From NCBI GenBank assembly GCA_964245885.1, contig CAXTOX010000004.1, forward strand, positions 1 to 64,000: a stretch of 64,000 nt of DNA, given 5' to 3'. The notes under the pieces are model-generated. The model was not told the origin of the DNA. It was given only the letters and a program-made list of their open reading frames with translations, and ran no database searches. This document shows, in pieces, positions 10,666-19,950 of the stretch (its first letter is position 1; each line of letters starts with the position of its first letter). The stretch is from CAHJWO01 sp964245885 (lineage in GTDB: Bacteria; Verrucomicrobiota; Verrucomicrobiia; Chthoniobacterales; SZAS-18). The position numbers and the translations under genes are program-made.

Positions 10666-10724
10666 AGCCCTGAAGGGGCGATTCATTATCCCACGCCGCC
10701 GAGATGAATTGCCCCTTCGGGGTT
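10666..10724. repeat. Imperfect 21-bp inverted repeat
   Basis: The arm at 10666-10686 (AGCCCTGAAGGGGCGATTCAT) and the reverse complement of 10704-10724 differ at three positions and enclose 17 nt. Each arm also holds a small internal palindrome (CCCTGAAGGGG; CCCCTTCGGGG). It lies between the transposase remnant and the helicase gene and may be a mobile palindrome or a terminator-like structure. Confidence 0.7.
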
Positions 10725-10751
10725 TGGCGCGAATAAATTGCCGCCGCCTGC

Positions 10752-13670
10752 TTACGGGCTGCCGATGGTTGCCAGCTTGGCTTTGATCCCGGCGAAGAAG
10801 TCCTTGGCCTGACGCGCGCCGGTTTCGTTGGGCTGGCCCAGGGCGGCGATGGTCGGGTGGACGGCGGCGTTCTCGTCCGCGAGGAAGCCGCGCAATGTCC
10901 CAAGCAACTCCTCCCCGCCCGGCCAGAACGTGTCGAGCGGCGGCGAGACCGCTCCACGCGCATTGGCGGGTTCGGGCTGACGGTGCTCGACGGCGAGCGC
11001 ACGTCCGAGTTCGTGAATCGCCGACGTGACCGCTGCCCGCGCCTCTTCGACCATTTCCTCCGCCGCCAGCACACGCGCCATCTTCAGTTTGCGGGCGTGC
11101 TGGTCGCGCGCTTGGCGCACGCGGTGTTGTTCCTGGGGGCTGAGCGGGGCCGTGTCGCCCGCGTTCGCAAACGGGAACAGCACCCGGCTCGAACGCAACG
11201 ACGGGCTGACCACCCCGGTTTCGGCCAGACGGCGCAGGAGTTCGGCGGTGGCGCGGTCGATGATCTCCAGATGCACGGCCGGAGGCGGTTCGCCATCACG
11301 AGGCTCGCTAAAATGCTGGCGTTCCAACGGCCGGAGTCTTTCGCGCCAGCCATCGGCCTCGTTCTCGACCACCATCAACAGGACGGACACGTCGCCGTGG
11401 GTGGGAAACCTTTCCTCGCACGAGATCAGCGCGCCTTTCATCTTTTCCAACGCTGCCCGGCAAAACTCGCGCGGCCGGTCGGACGGCGCGTTCCTGTCTG
11501 TCGCGGCGGATGGGTGCAGGTTTGCCACGTAGACGGGCAAAGTCCGCGTACGAGCCTTGGCCTCCGGTTTCGCGCCGCGGCGTGACTCGACGACCGGAGC
11601 TTCCGGCGAGGGGATCAGCATTTCGAGCCGCTGCATGAAGTTCTCGCGGCTCCCGCCCAGCTTGATCGACGTGAGATCACCGCGCGGGTCGAGGACGCCC
11701 TCGCTGAGCGCCTGTTTGTTGGCGAGAGTGCCGAGCATGCGCTGCTCGACCGTGCGTTCGCTCACGAGGTTGAGCACGGTGACGGCGTGCGTCTGATCCT
11801 TGCGCCAGGCACGAGCGATCCGCTGTTCGAGCCGGGCGGGGTTCCAGGGTTGGTCGCAGTTAATGACCACGCTCGCGTGCTGCAAGTTGAGCCCGATGCC
11901 ACCCGTGTCCGTGCTCAGGAGCACGCGGCAGCGTGGGTCCTCGCGGAACCGGACGATTTCCTGCCGCCGTTGGGTCGTGGTCAGACTGCCGCTGTGCGTG
12001 GCGAATTCGATCCGCAGCTTGCGGCAAAGGTCGCCGACGAGTTCGAGCATGCGTTCCCACTCGCTGAAGACGAGCACCTTCACCTCCGGGTTGGCCATGC
12101 ACTCGGCCAGGATGCGCGAAAGCTCGTCCAGCTTCGGGCAGGCGCGGTCGCTGGCGTTGAGGATGTAGGGGCTGTCGCAGATCATGCGCAGCATGTTCAG
12201 CTCGCGCATGAGACGCTCGCGTTGCGGCTCGGCGAGCGGTTTGCGGCGGTGGGAGGCGATCAGCCGGGTGACGACGGACTCGTGCGCCCCATAGGCGAGG
12301 CGCTGGCTCTCGCTCAACGGCACCAGAAAGGTGCGCTCGACGCGGTTGGGAAGCTCGGTTTCCACGTCGGCCTTGCGACGGCGCAGCAGGAGCGGGCGGA
12401 TGCGCTCGCGGAGGGTTTCCAGGTTGCGGTAGCCTCGCGGCCGGCCCCGTTCGTCGAAGTCGTAGAACTCCCGGTTGAAGCGGAACAACGGGCCGAAGAT
12501 CGTCGGGTCCAGGAAGCTCACGAGCGAGTACAACTCGTCGATGCGGTTCTCTAACGGCGTGCCCGTAAGCACCCAGGCGTAGCGGCTGCGCAGGCGTTTG
12601 ACGGCCATGGCCGTTTTCGTGTTCCAATTCTTGATCCGTTGCGCCTCGTCGAGGATGACGACTTCTGGCTTGAGCCGTTCGTTGACCTCCAGCGAGTCGG
12701 TGAGCATGGCGTCGTAGTTGACCACCGTGAAAAACGGCGCGGTGCCCCGGTCGTAAGCGGCGAGGCGTTCGGCGCGGCTGCCTTCGAGCGTTTGCAGCGA
12801 CAGCCGGGTGAAGCGGCGGATTTGTTCCTCCCACTCCCCTTGCAGGGAAGCGGGTGTGACGACCAGCACGCGTTCGGCGCGGCCGAGCCGGCGCAGGAGC
12901 GCGCAGGCGGCGACGGCTTGGATCGTTTTGCCGAGACCCATCTCGTCGGCGAGGAGCGCGCGTTCGGCGCAGACGAGATGGAGCATTCCTTCGCGCTGGT
13001 AGGGAAAGAGCGGCAGCAGCGTTTCCTGCGCGGGCCACACCCCGGCGTGAACGTTGTGCTCGTAGGTGCGGCGCAGCGCGAGGGCTTCCGCCTCCCGGCG
13101 GCGGCATTCCAGCCACATGCCGACTTCCTGCGAGACGCGCAGCTCCGGCTGCGAGGCGGCTTTCCACAGTTCGAGGGCCATCTCGGGCAGGTAGCCGGCG
13201 GCCAGACGGCCGTCGCGGTCGAAGTAGCGCCGCAACGGCCTCGGCAGGCGGTCCAACCCACGCGCCACCTGCAACGTCTGCGCGGGCCGGTCGGGCACGA
13301 GGTCGATGCGCGGCGAGCCGTCGGCACGCGCCGCGGCGTAGTCCATCGGCAGGTCGCGTTCCAGGTGCACGAGCACCGCCTCGACATGCTTGCAGGTGCC
13401 CAGCCCGTTGACCCGGAAATCGACGCACTCGCAACTGAACTGCCGCGTGGCCAGATCCTCGATTTCCACTGCGTACATCACCCCGCTCGGCGAATGGACC
13501 TCGAAGTTCGAGAACACGGGAAACCGCTCGTCACGGTTGACGATCCGCGGCGACTCTTCCTGCGCGCGCAACCGGCGGCGGTTGATCTCGTCCTGATCCG
13601 ACGTGCGCCAATCGTCCGCGGGCGGCAGGGCGGCGCTGGAGGGGCGGGCGACGGCGGGGAGATCAAGCAT
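10752..13670 (-). CDS. SWIM zinc-finger SNF2-family helicase (first copy type)
   Basis: A DNA-dependent ATPase of the Swi2/Snf2 superfamily, 972 aa from ATG 13670 (a GTG directly upstream is possible). An N-terminal SWIM zinc finger (CECVDF ... GTCKHVEAVL, about residues 80-100) precedes the DEAD/H core: motif I ADEMGLGKT, Ia VVTPASLQGEW, II LDEAQRIKN, III LTGTPLENR. The C-terminal helicase half has VLVFSEWERM, LLSTDTGGIGLNLQ and QPWNPARLEQRIARAWR. About 250 extra residues after motif VI contain charged helices and no recognised domain. It differs in layout from the second SWIM-SNF2 protein at 52834-56163. It is divergent from the ABC permease gene. The role is probably chromatin or DNA-repair remodelling, but the partner is unknown. 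Confidence 0.92.
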   Translation of the reverse strand: MLDLPAVARPSSAALPPADDWRTSDQDEINRRRLRAQEESPRIVNRDERFPVFSNFEVHSPSGVMYAVEIEDLATRQFSCECVDFRVNGLGTCKHVEAVLVHLERDLPMDYAAARADGSPRIDLVPDRPAQTLQVARGLDRLPRPLRRYFDRDGRLAAGYLPEMALELWKAASQPELRVSQEVGMWLECRRREAEALALRRTYEHNVHAGVWPAQETLLPLFPYQREGMLHLVCAERALLADEMGLGKTIQAVAACALLRRLGRAERVLVVTPASLQGEWEEQIRRFTRLSLQTLEGSRAERLAAYDRGTAPFFTVVNYDAMLTDSLEVNERLKPEVVILDEAQRIKNWNTKTAMAVKRLRSRYAWVLTGTPLENRIDELYSLVSFLDPTIFGPLFRFNREFYDFDERGRPRGYRNLETLRERIRPLLLRRRKADVETELPNRVERTFLVPLSESQRLAYGAHESVVTRLIASHRRKPLAEPQRERLMRELNMLRMICDSPYILNASDRACPKLDELSRILAECMANPEVKVLVFSEWERMLELVGDLCRKLRIEFATHSGSLTTTQRRQEIVRFREDPRCRVLLSTDTGGIGLNLQHASVVINCDQPWNPARLEQRIARAWRKDQTHAVTVLNLVSERTVEQRMLGTLANKQALSEGVLDPRGDLTSIKLGGSRENFMQRLEMLIPSPEAPVVESRRGAKPEAKARTRTLPVYVANLHPSAATDRNAPSDRPREFCRAALEKMKGALISCEERFPTHGDVSVLLMVVENEADGWRERLRPLERQHFSEPRDGEPPPAVHLEIIDRATAELLRRLAETGVVSPSLRSSRVLFPFANAGDTAPLSPQEQHRVRQARDQHARKLKMARVLAAEEMVEEARAAVTSAIHELGRALAVEHRQPEPANARGAVSPPLDTFWPGGEELLGTLRGFLADENAAVHPTIAALGQPNETGARQAKDFFAGIKAKLATIGSP

Positions 13671-13804
13671 CACTTGAAGAATACCTTATTTCCCCACCCG
13701 CTGGCAAAGGGTGGATGTTGCACCCGGTGAACGCAGTCGGGTCGTATGTGTCGAATTCCCGTGAAGAGGCACCACATCGTTTCGCCAATGCGCTATCGTC
13801 GAAC

Positions 13805-16441
13805 ATGAGCAAGCAGTTCGGGCGAATCTTTTTCTGGCATGTCGTGCGGTACACGCGACGGCATCCTCTGCTCGCCGGGCTGAACGTGCTCAGCGTGGCG
13901 CTCGGCGTTTCGGTCTACCTGGCCATCCAGATCGCCAACCACAGCGCGAACCAGTCCTTTGCCGCCAGCATCGACCTCGTGGCCGGCAAGGCGAACCTGG
14001 AGGTTCGCTCGCCCAGCGGAGGGTTCGACGAAACGGTGTTGCCCAAGCTCTCGCACGCTCCGGGCGTCAAGGCTGCCACACCGCTGGTGGACGGTTACGC
14101 GACGCTGCCGGATTTCCCCGGCGATTACCTCCAGATCCTCGGCGTGGACGTGTTCACCAACCTGCCGTTTGCGACGTTCGCCATCGGCGGGCAATCGGTG
14201 AAGGACGCGCTCGACCTCGACCTCGATAGCTGGCTCGGCGACCCGCACGGGCTGGCGATCACCGACGAGTTCGCCCGGCAGCACGACCTAAAAGTGGGCA
14301 GCTCGCTGAAACTGCAAGTCAATGGTCGGGAGGAAACCATGACCGTGCGCTTCCTGATGCGCCTGACGGACACCGTGGCGGGCAAGGGGAATTCGCGCGC
14401 GGCGGCGCTCGACATCGGTTGGGCGCAGGAGCTATTTGGCAAGCAGGGCAAGCTGTCCAGCATCCAGCTTCTGATCGACAAACCGCGCGACGCCGAAGCG
14501 GTGGCGGCATCCTTGGCCAACCTCGTGCCGGCGGACGTGACAATTTCCCCGCCTGGCCAACGCAACGGACAGGTCGAAAGGATGCTCGCCGGGTTCGAAC
14601 TAAACCTCGGCGCGCTCTCGCTTATCTCGCTGCTCGTGGGGATGTTTCTCATTTATAACACGATTGCGGCCAGCGTGGTGCGGCGTCGGATTGAGACCGG
14701 TATTTTGCGCTCGATGGGGGCGACCCGGACCGAGGTGCAGGCGTTGTTTCTGGGCGAGGCGGTGCTCTTCGGGATTTTTGGCGTGGCGTTGGGGATCGTC
14801 GGCGGTGTGTGCCTGGCCCGGTTTCTCCTCGGCCGCGAGATTGCCCGGGTCATCAGCACGCTTTACCTGCTCGTCAGCGTGGACCAGTATTTTCTGACGC
14901 CGCTGCTCGTGGGCAGCGCGTTTTTCTTCGGCCTCGGGTCGGTGATTGCCGCCGCGTGGCTGCCGGCGCGTGAGGGCGCGCGGGCCGATCCGGTGGCCGC
15001 GCTCAGCCTCGGCCTCGGGTTGACCCGCGAACGCAGCCGCCTCCACGCCTCGCGCTGGCTGCTGGCCGGCGCGGGGACACTGCTGCTCGCTCTCGGCTGC
15101 TCGGTCCTATCGCTCACGAGCGGACCGCCTTGGCTGGGTTTCGGGAGCGCGTTCTTCGTCCTGCTCGGTTTTGCGTTCACCGCGCCGACGCTGATCTCGG
15201 GAGCGTCGGCGCTCATCCGCCAGGTGATGAATCGCGGCGAGGCGACCGTTGCCGCCGCGACGCCGGCGCGTGCGTCTGCCTTCGCGTCGTTCAACACCCT
15301 GCTCGGCCTCGCCTCGCAAAACCTCCACCGCAGCCTGCACCGCACCGCCGTGATCGTCGCCGCGCTGATGGCCGCCGTCGCGATGACCGTGGGCATTTCG
15401 GTGATGATCTTTGCGTTTCGCCAGACCGTCGAAACCTGGATTGACCGCGCCATCGTCGCCGACATTTTCATGACGCCCGCTGCCAACGAAACCCTCGGGA
15501 ATGGGGCGTTCTTCCCGGCGGATGTTTTGGATGCCCTGCGCCGCGAACCGGCCGTCCGCACCGTGGACACCGTGCGCGAGGTCGGCATCAACGTGCGCGG
15601 CGACCACATTTCCATGGCCGTCGTGGAGGGCGACAATCAGGATCGGCTCGCGTTCGTCGGCGGTGGCGCGGCGCAGAAGCTGGCGGCTTTCTACGCGCCG
15701 GACACGGTGCTCGTCAGCGAACCGTTCGCCCACCGCTACCACGTCGGCGGGGGCGACCGCCTGCCGATCATGACCCCCGACGGGAAGGTCGAATTCGCGG
15801 TGGCCGGGGTGTACTACGACTATTCGCGCGATGCGGGCATCGTGGCCATCAGCCGGCAGAACTTCCTGGGCCACTGGCACGACGAGCGCGTCATGTCCGC
15901 CGCGATCTACCTGAAGCCTGCGGTTGATCTCGACGCCACCGCCGACCTGATCCGCCAGAAGTTCAACCGTCAGGGGGAGTTCTTGATTTTTTCAAACCGC
16001 GCCATCCGCGAGAAGGTCTTCGAGATCTTCAGCCAAACCTTCCGCATCACCAGCGTGTTGCGCGGGATCGCGATCGTGGTAGCAATTATCGGCATTTTTC
16101 TGACGCTCACCACGCTGATCACGGAGCGGGAAAAGGAAATCGGCGTCCTGCGTGCCCTAGGAGCCTCGCGCTCGCAGGTGCAGGGGATCGTGCTGGTGGA
16201 AAGCGCGTTGATCGGCACGCTGGCCAGCGTGCTCGGCGTCGTGTCGGGCCTCGTGCTGTCGCTCGTGCTAACCTACGTCATCAACAAGGCGTTCTTTGGT
16301 TGGACGATCCAGTTTTCGGTTCCCTGGCTCACGGTGCTGAGCACGCCGTTGTGGATTATGTCGGCCGCACTGGTGGCGGGGTGGTTGCCCGCCTTGAGAG
16401 CCGGACGCGTGGCCATCGCCACGGCGATCCGTGCGGAGTAA
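13805..16441 (+). CDS. ABC transporter permease with two FtsX/MacB-type units
   Basis: An inner-membrane permease of the FtsX superfamily, 878 aa, starting at ATG 13805 (MSKQFGRIFFWHVVRYTRRHP). After membrane segment 1 comes a large periplasmic domain (about 45-255). A first FtsX bundle follows, with the coupling motif RRIETGILRSMGATRTEV, then a second periplasmic loop and a second FtsX bundle with EREKEIGVLRALGASRSQV near the C-terminus. This fused double permease matches AttF/AttG- or LolCE-like exporters that work with a separate ATPase. No ATPase gene is adjacent. The next gene, 21 nt downstream, encodes an AttH-like protein, which supports an att-type system acting on lipoproteins or lipids. 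Confidence 0.9.
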   Translation: MSKQFGRIFFWHVVRYTRRHPLLAGLNVLSVALGVSVYLAIQIANHSANQSFAASIDLVAGKANLEVRSPSGGFDETVLPKLSHAPGVKAATPLVDGYATLPDFPGDYLQILGVDVFTNLPFATFAIGGQSVKDALDLDLDSWLGDPHGLAITDEFARQHDLKVGSSLKLQVNGREETMTVRFLMRLTDTVAGKGNSRAAALDIGWAQELFGKQGKLSSIQLLIDKPRDAEAVAASLANLVPADVTISPPGQRNGQVERMLAGFELNLGALSLISLLVGMFLIYNTIAASVVRRRIETGILRSMGATRTEVQALFLGEAVLFGIFGVALGIVGGVCLARFLLGREIARVISTLYLLVSVDQYFLTPLLVGSAFFFGLGSVIAAAWLPAREGARADPVAALSLGLGLTRERSRLHASRWLLAGAGTLLLALGCSVLSLTSGPPWLGFGSAFFVLLGFAFTAPTLISGASALIRQVMNRGEATVAAATPARASAFASFNTLLGLASQNLHRSLHRTAVIVAALMAAVAMTVGISVMIFAFRQTVETWIDRAIVADIFMTPAANETLGNGAFFPADVLDALRREPAVRTVDTVREVGINVRGDHISMAVVEGDNQDRLAFVGGGAAQKLAAFYAPDTVLVSEPFAHRYHVGGGDRLPIMTPDGKVEFAVAGVYYDYSRDAGIVAISRQNFLGHWHDERVMSAAIYLKPAVDLDATADLIRQKFNRQGEFLIFSNRAIREKVFEIFSQTFRITSVLRGIAIVVAIIGIFLTLTTLITEREKEIGVLRALGASRSQVQGIVLVESALIGTLASVLGVVSGLVLSLVLTYVINKAFFGWTIQFSVPWLTVLSTPLWIMSAALVAGWLPALRAGRVAIATAIRAE

Positions 16442-16462
16442 CCTTTGCCTAAACCTCGAACC

Positions 16463-17707
16463 ATGTTCAGCAAGCATCACCAATCTCTCGTCTTCAGGCT
16501 GTTCTTGGCCATGGTCATCGCGCTGACGGTTTTACCTCCGGCCGGTCGAGCACAAGAGAACAAACCGGGGGCTGCGGATTGGAGCCTGGCGGTGCCGGGC
16601 TGGCTGTACAGCTTCCCGGCCGATCATGCCTGGCATCCTGAATACAAAACAGAATGGTGGTATTTTACGGGCAACCTCCGAACCGACGCCGGCAAGTCGT
16701 ACGGCTACGAACTGACTTTTTTTCGCCAGGGAACCTTGCCGCCGGACCGTCTCGCAACCCTGTTCCGCGTCGGCCAGCCACGTTCCCGTTTCGTGCAGGG
16801 GGACTTCAAGTTTGCCCACTTCGCCGTGTCGGACGTGGACGGACGCCATTTCTACTTTACCGAGCGCACCACTCGCGGTGCCTTCGGGGAAGCCGGCTTC
16901 GGACACGCGCCGACCAACGATCCGGCCGCGCCACGCGAGCCGCTCGCCCGGCTGGAGGATTGGCAACTGGTGCCGCAGGTCGACGGCGCGTGGCGGATCA
17001 CGGCGCACTCCGCCTCCCCGACCCCGATGTCGGTAGACTTCCAGGTTCGCCAGGCCAAGCCGCCGGTCATCCATGGGGCGGACGGCGTCAGCCAAAAAGC
17101 GGCCGGGTTGGGCAACGCATCGCATTATTATTCCTTCACCCGCCTGGAAACGACCGGGACCATGGCAGTGGGAGAGAACGCCGCTGCCTCGAACGTCCAC
17201 GGCGATAGCTGGTTCGACCACGAATGGGCCAGCAACCAACTCGCGGGCGACCAGGTAGGCTGGGACTGGTTTTGCTTTCAGTTCGACGATCGTACCGAGT
17301 TGATGCTCTACGCGATGCGCCGTCGCGACGGCAGCGTGGACTCGGTGTCGGCCGGCACGTTCGTCGATGCCGCCGGACGGTCCTCCCACCTGAGCCGGAC
17401 GGATTTCCGGTTGGAACCTACCCGAACCTGGAAGAGCAAGCAGACAGACACGACCTATCCCATCGCTTGGAAGGTGAGCATCCCGAGCCTGCAACTGGTT
17501 TTCGCGTTGGAACCGGCGCTGGACGATCAGGAACTCGTGCTGCCTCCAATCAGTTATTGGGAAGGAGCCATCCGCACGACGGGGCAACGCGCCGGCAACG
17601 CGGTTTCCGGCAAAGGCTACATGGAACTGACCGGGTACGCGGGCACTTTGAAAGGGCTGCAAAAGGCGAATACACCGGACGAAGATTTGCGCCTCCCCCC
17701 GCGGTGA
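16463..17707 (+). CDS. AttH/CrtC-family secreted lipocalin-like protein
   Basis: Related to AttH of the attEFGH operon and to hydroxyneurosporene synthase/carotenoid hydratase CrtC. The 414-aa protein starts at ATG 16463 with a signal peptide (MVIALTVLPPAGRAQ). A TTG at 16445 would add six residues. Family motifs are visible: FPADHAWHPEYKTEWWYFTGNL at the first strand, YELTFFRQG, HGDSWFDHEWASNQL mid-protein, and GKGYMELTGYAG at the end. It probably binds a hydrophobic ligand in the periplasm or catalyses its hydration. It is co-directional and close behind the FtsX-type permease, the usual att arrangement except for the missing ATPase. Confidence 0.88.
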   Translation: MFSKHHQSLVFRLFLAMVIALTVLPPAGRAQENKPGAADWSLAVPGWLYSFPADHAWHPEYKTEWWYFTGNLRTDAGKSYGYELTFFRQGTLPPDRLATLFRVGQPRSRFVQGDFKFAHFAVSDVDGRHFYFTERTTRGAFGEAGFGHAPTNDPAAPREPLARLEDWQLVPQVDGAWRITAHSASPTPMSVDFQVRQAKPPVIHGADGVSQKAAGLGNASHYYSFTRLETTGTMAVGENAAASNVHGDSWFDHEWASNQLAGDQVGWDWFCFQFDDRTELMLYAMRRRDGSVDSVSAGTFVDAAGRSSHLSRTDFRLEPTRTWKSKQTDTTYPIAWKVSIPSLQLVFALEPALDDQELVLPPISYWEGAIRTTGQRAGNAVSGKGYMELTGYAGTLKGLQKANTPDEDLRLPPR

Positions 17708-17722
17708 GTAAACTGTTAGACC

Positions 17723-18229
17723 ATGAAAACTCGTCTTCTGCCCTTGGCCGCGTTCGCCGTATGGATCGTTGCGGCCTCCGTCGCGAGCGCCGGACTTCAG
17801 CCTGGTGCAAACATTTTGCCTTCGGAGGTCCGCAACGCGGCGACCGGCGAGCAATACTGCCAGATGTGCGCCTATAGCAGCCGCCCTGGAACCGTGGCGA
17901 TCTACGGAAAGCTGAACGACGAGGCGTTCTGGAACGACGCGGCCAAGCTCCAGGCGCTGCAGGATAAGCACAAGAACTTTGGCTTCTTCGCGCAGGTGAT
18001 CGACTCGACGGACGCCGCCGCCATCGCGGCCGAGGCGAAGAAGCGCGGCATCAAGTACCCGGTCGTGATCACGGCCGACCCGGATTTTGAGAAGGTGTAC
18101 CAGGTCGGCGGTGTCAGCCGGACGGTGTACTTCTCCACCGACTTCAAGATCGGTTGGTCCGGCGTGGGCATAGATGACGCGGCGCTGGCTGCCATCGAAG
18201 CCAAGATCAAAGCGGACCCGAGAAGTTGA
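17723..18229 (+). CDS. Secreted thioredoxin-like protein with CQMC motif
   Basis: 168 aa with a clear signal peptide (LLPLAAFAVWIVAASVASA). The mature part starts like a redoxin, with a CxxC pair in EQYCQMCAYSSRPGTVAIYG. Helix-strand alternation follows up to KRGIKYPVVITADPDFEKVYQVG, resembling a thioredoxin fold. The CQMC spacing suits a disulfide reductase or copper-binding role, though the family cannot be named. The start lies 15 nt after the AttH-like gene, so it is possibly the third gene of that operon. It ends convergent to an FAD oxidoreductase. Confidence 0.75.
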   Translation: MKTRLLPLAAFAVWIVAASVASAGLQPGANILPSEVRNAATGEQYCQMCAYSSRPGTVAIYGKLNDEAFWNDAAKLQALQDKHKNFGFFAQVIDSTDAAAIAAEAKKRGIKYPVVITADPDFEKVYQVGGVSRTVYFSTDFKIGWSGVGIDDAALAAIEAKIKADPRS

Positions 18230-18279
18230 AAGCCGCAGGCATCCCTACCATGGTGACGACCGACCGCTGCGCGGCCTGC

Positions 18280-19878
18280 TTAGACTTTTTTCCAACGCAG
18301 GTCGCGTTGGATGACCTGCGCGGCATTGCGTCCGCTCGCGCCGAATACCCCTCCGCCAGGGTGCGTACTCGCGCCGGTGAGATACAATCCGGGCAAATGG
18401 GTGCGGTAAGTGGAAAGCTCCGGTAGCGGGCGGAAGAAAAACATCTGGTCCAAGCTCATTTCCAGGTGCATCACGTTCGCGCGCAGCAAGCCTAATTTGC
18501 GCTCGATCTCCAGCGGCGTCTGGATGTAGCGGTCGATCAAAGCTCCGCGCATGTTGGGCGCGTACTCGCAGACCACGTCATAGATCTTGTCAGCCTCGCG
18601 CTCGGCGATCTGGTCCCAGTCCTCGCCGTTGGAAAGAGCGTAGGGATGGTACTGCGCCCAGGTGAAAAGCACGTGCTTACCCGGCGGCGCAAGGGTCGGA
18701 TCGAGCGCGGAAAACGTCATCGCGAGGACTGCCGGCTTCTTTGGCGGCTCACCACGCTGATAATCAAGGAACGCCTGCCGCAGATAATCACGCGTCGGAC
18801 AGAGCAGTTGCAGGGAACCGTGGCATGGCGAGATCCCGCGTTCGTCGCAAGGTTGCCCGGCGTAGCGCGGCAGTTCGCTGACAGCGTGCCGGACAATCAT
18901 CCCGAAGCCGTTGCCGACCCGCAGGTGATCCACGCGCCGCTGCAACTCTGTCGGCACGAGCGCCGGGTCGAGCAGCCGGAAGGTCGTCTGCACGTGGCAC
19001 GCTGCCGCCACCGCACGAGCGGCGTGGGTTTGTCCGTCAACCGTTCGCACCTCGAACCCGGTCTTTCCCGCACCAGCAGCCCGGCCGATCTGCGAAACGG
19101 GTTGGTCGGTCAGCACCTCCCCGCCCATCGACCGCAGGCAACGCGCCAGCGCCTGCGTCAACGCCCCGGAACCGCCCTTGGCACGCCACGCGCCGTGTTT
19201 GTGGATCATCGCCTGCCAGCCCACGAGATCACCGGTGGCAATTTCCTCCGGTGGCGGACCGGATTGCGCCGCCAGCCAGTACAACGCCGCCCTTACTTCC
19301 TCGGACTCGAACGTCTCGTCGATGAGCCGCCCGTAGTTCGTCATCAGTTGCCGCGTCGTGTCGAGCGAACTCCACACCTTGCGCGAACCACGGTTAAACA
19401 GGTTGCGTCGGAAAATGGTGCCGAAGATTGCTCCAGGCTTCGGGGCTTGCATGAAGGTCTCGAACACCCCTTCGTTCAGCTCGCGGAAGCGGTTGATGAA
19501 CTCCCGATACGCCGTCGCGTCGCGCGGGGAGACCTCCGCGATGCTGGCGCAGGTTTTTTCCAGGTCCCGGTGGAAGCTGATCCCCAGCGCCTTGCCCGGC
19601 ACGGGGTAAAACGCCCACGGGTCCATCTCGATGTATTCGAGTCCGTGCGCCGCCAGCCCGAGTTCCTCCATGATCGGCGTGGAGCGGAACATGATGTGCG
19701 CGGAGCTGCCCACGTCGAACTTGTAGCCGTGCACGATCTCCTCGGTGCACACGGCCCCGCCGACGACCGGGCGGCGTTCGAGGACGAGCACCTTGCGGCC
19801 GGCCTTGGCGAGGTAACAGGCGCAGATCAGCCCGTTGTGGCCGGCACCGACGACGATGCAATCATAGGGAGCGAGCAT
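18280..19878 (-). CDS. FAD-dependent oxidoreductase, phytoene desaturase/PYROXD2-like
   Basis: A 532-aa amine-oxidase-superfamily flavoprotein. The N-terminal dinucleotide-binding motif VVGAGHNGLICACYLAKAG and VLERRPVVGGAVCTEE are those of the CrtI/PYROXD2 group. The C-terminal FAD contact GLYLTGASTHPGGGVFGASGRNAA closes the fold. A conserved CHVQTTFRLLDP stretch is present mid-protein. No carotenoid genes adjoin it, and the only isoprenoid gene (22492) is 2.6 kb away, so carotenoid desaturation is not supported. A PYROXD2-like role of unknown substrate is more likely. Confidence 0.85.
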   Translation of the reverse strand: MLAPYDCIVVGAGHNGLICACYLAKAGRKVLVLERRPVVGGAVCTEEIVHGYKFDVGSSAHIMFRSTPIMEELGLAAHGLEYIEMDPWAFYPVPGKALGISFHRDLEKTCASIAEVSPRDATAYREFINRFRELNEGVFETFMQAPKPGAIFGTIFRRNLFNRGSRKVWSSLDTTRQLMTNYGRLIDETFESEEVRAALYWLAAQSGPPPEEIATGDLVGWQAMIHKHGAWRAKGGSGALTQALARCLRSMGGEVLTDQPVSQIGRAAGAGKTGFEVRTVDGQTHAARAVAAACHVQTTFRLLDPALVPTELQRRVDHLRVGNGFGMIVRHAVSELPRYAGQPCDERGISPCHGSLQLLCPTRDYLRQAFLDYQRGEPPKKPAVLAMTFSALDPTLAPPGKHVLFTWAQYHPYALSNGEDWDQIAEREADKIYDVVCEYAPNMRGALIDRYIQTPLEIERKLGLLRANVMHLEMSLDQMFFFRPLPELSTYRTHLPGLYLTGASTHPGGGVFGASGRNAAQVIQRDLRWKKV

Positions 19879-19950
19879 GGAGGGGAAACGACGAGCGTAC
19901 GCGTGCGGTTGCTTTGCGGTCAGTCGATTTTACCTTGCCGACGCGTCCCC

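Noticed and set aside
18646..19950. Very long open frame running into the 3-methyladenine glycosylase gene
   Set aside because: It is the antisense of the FAD oxidoreductase gene and encodes Arg/His-rich nonsense. The real gene begins at ATG 19951, where family sequence starts.
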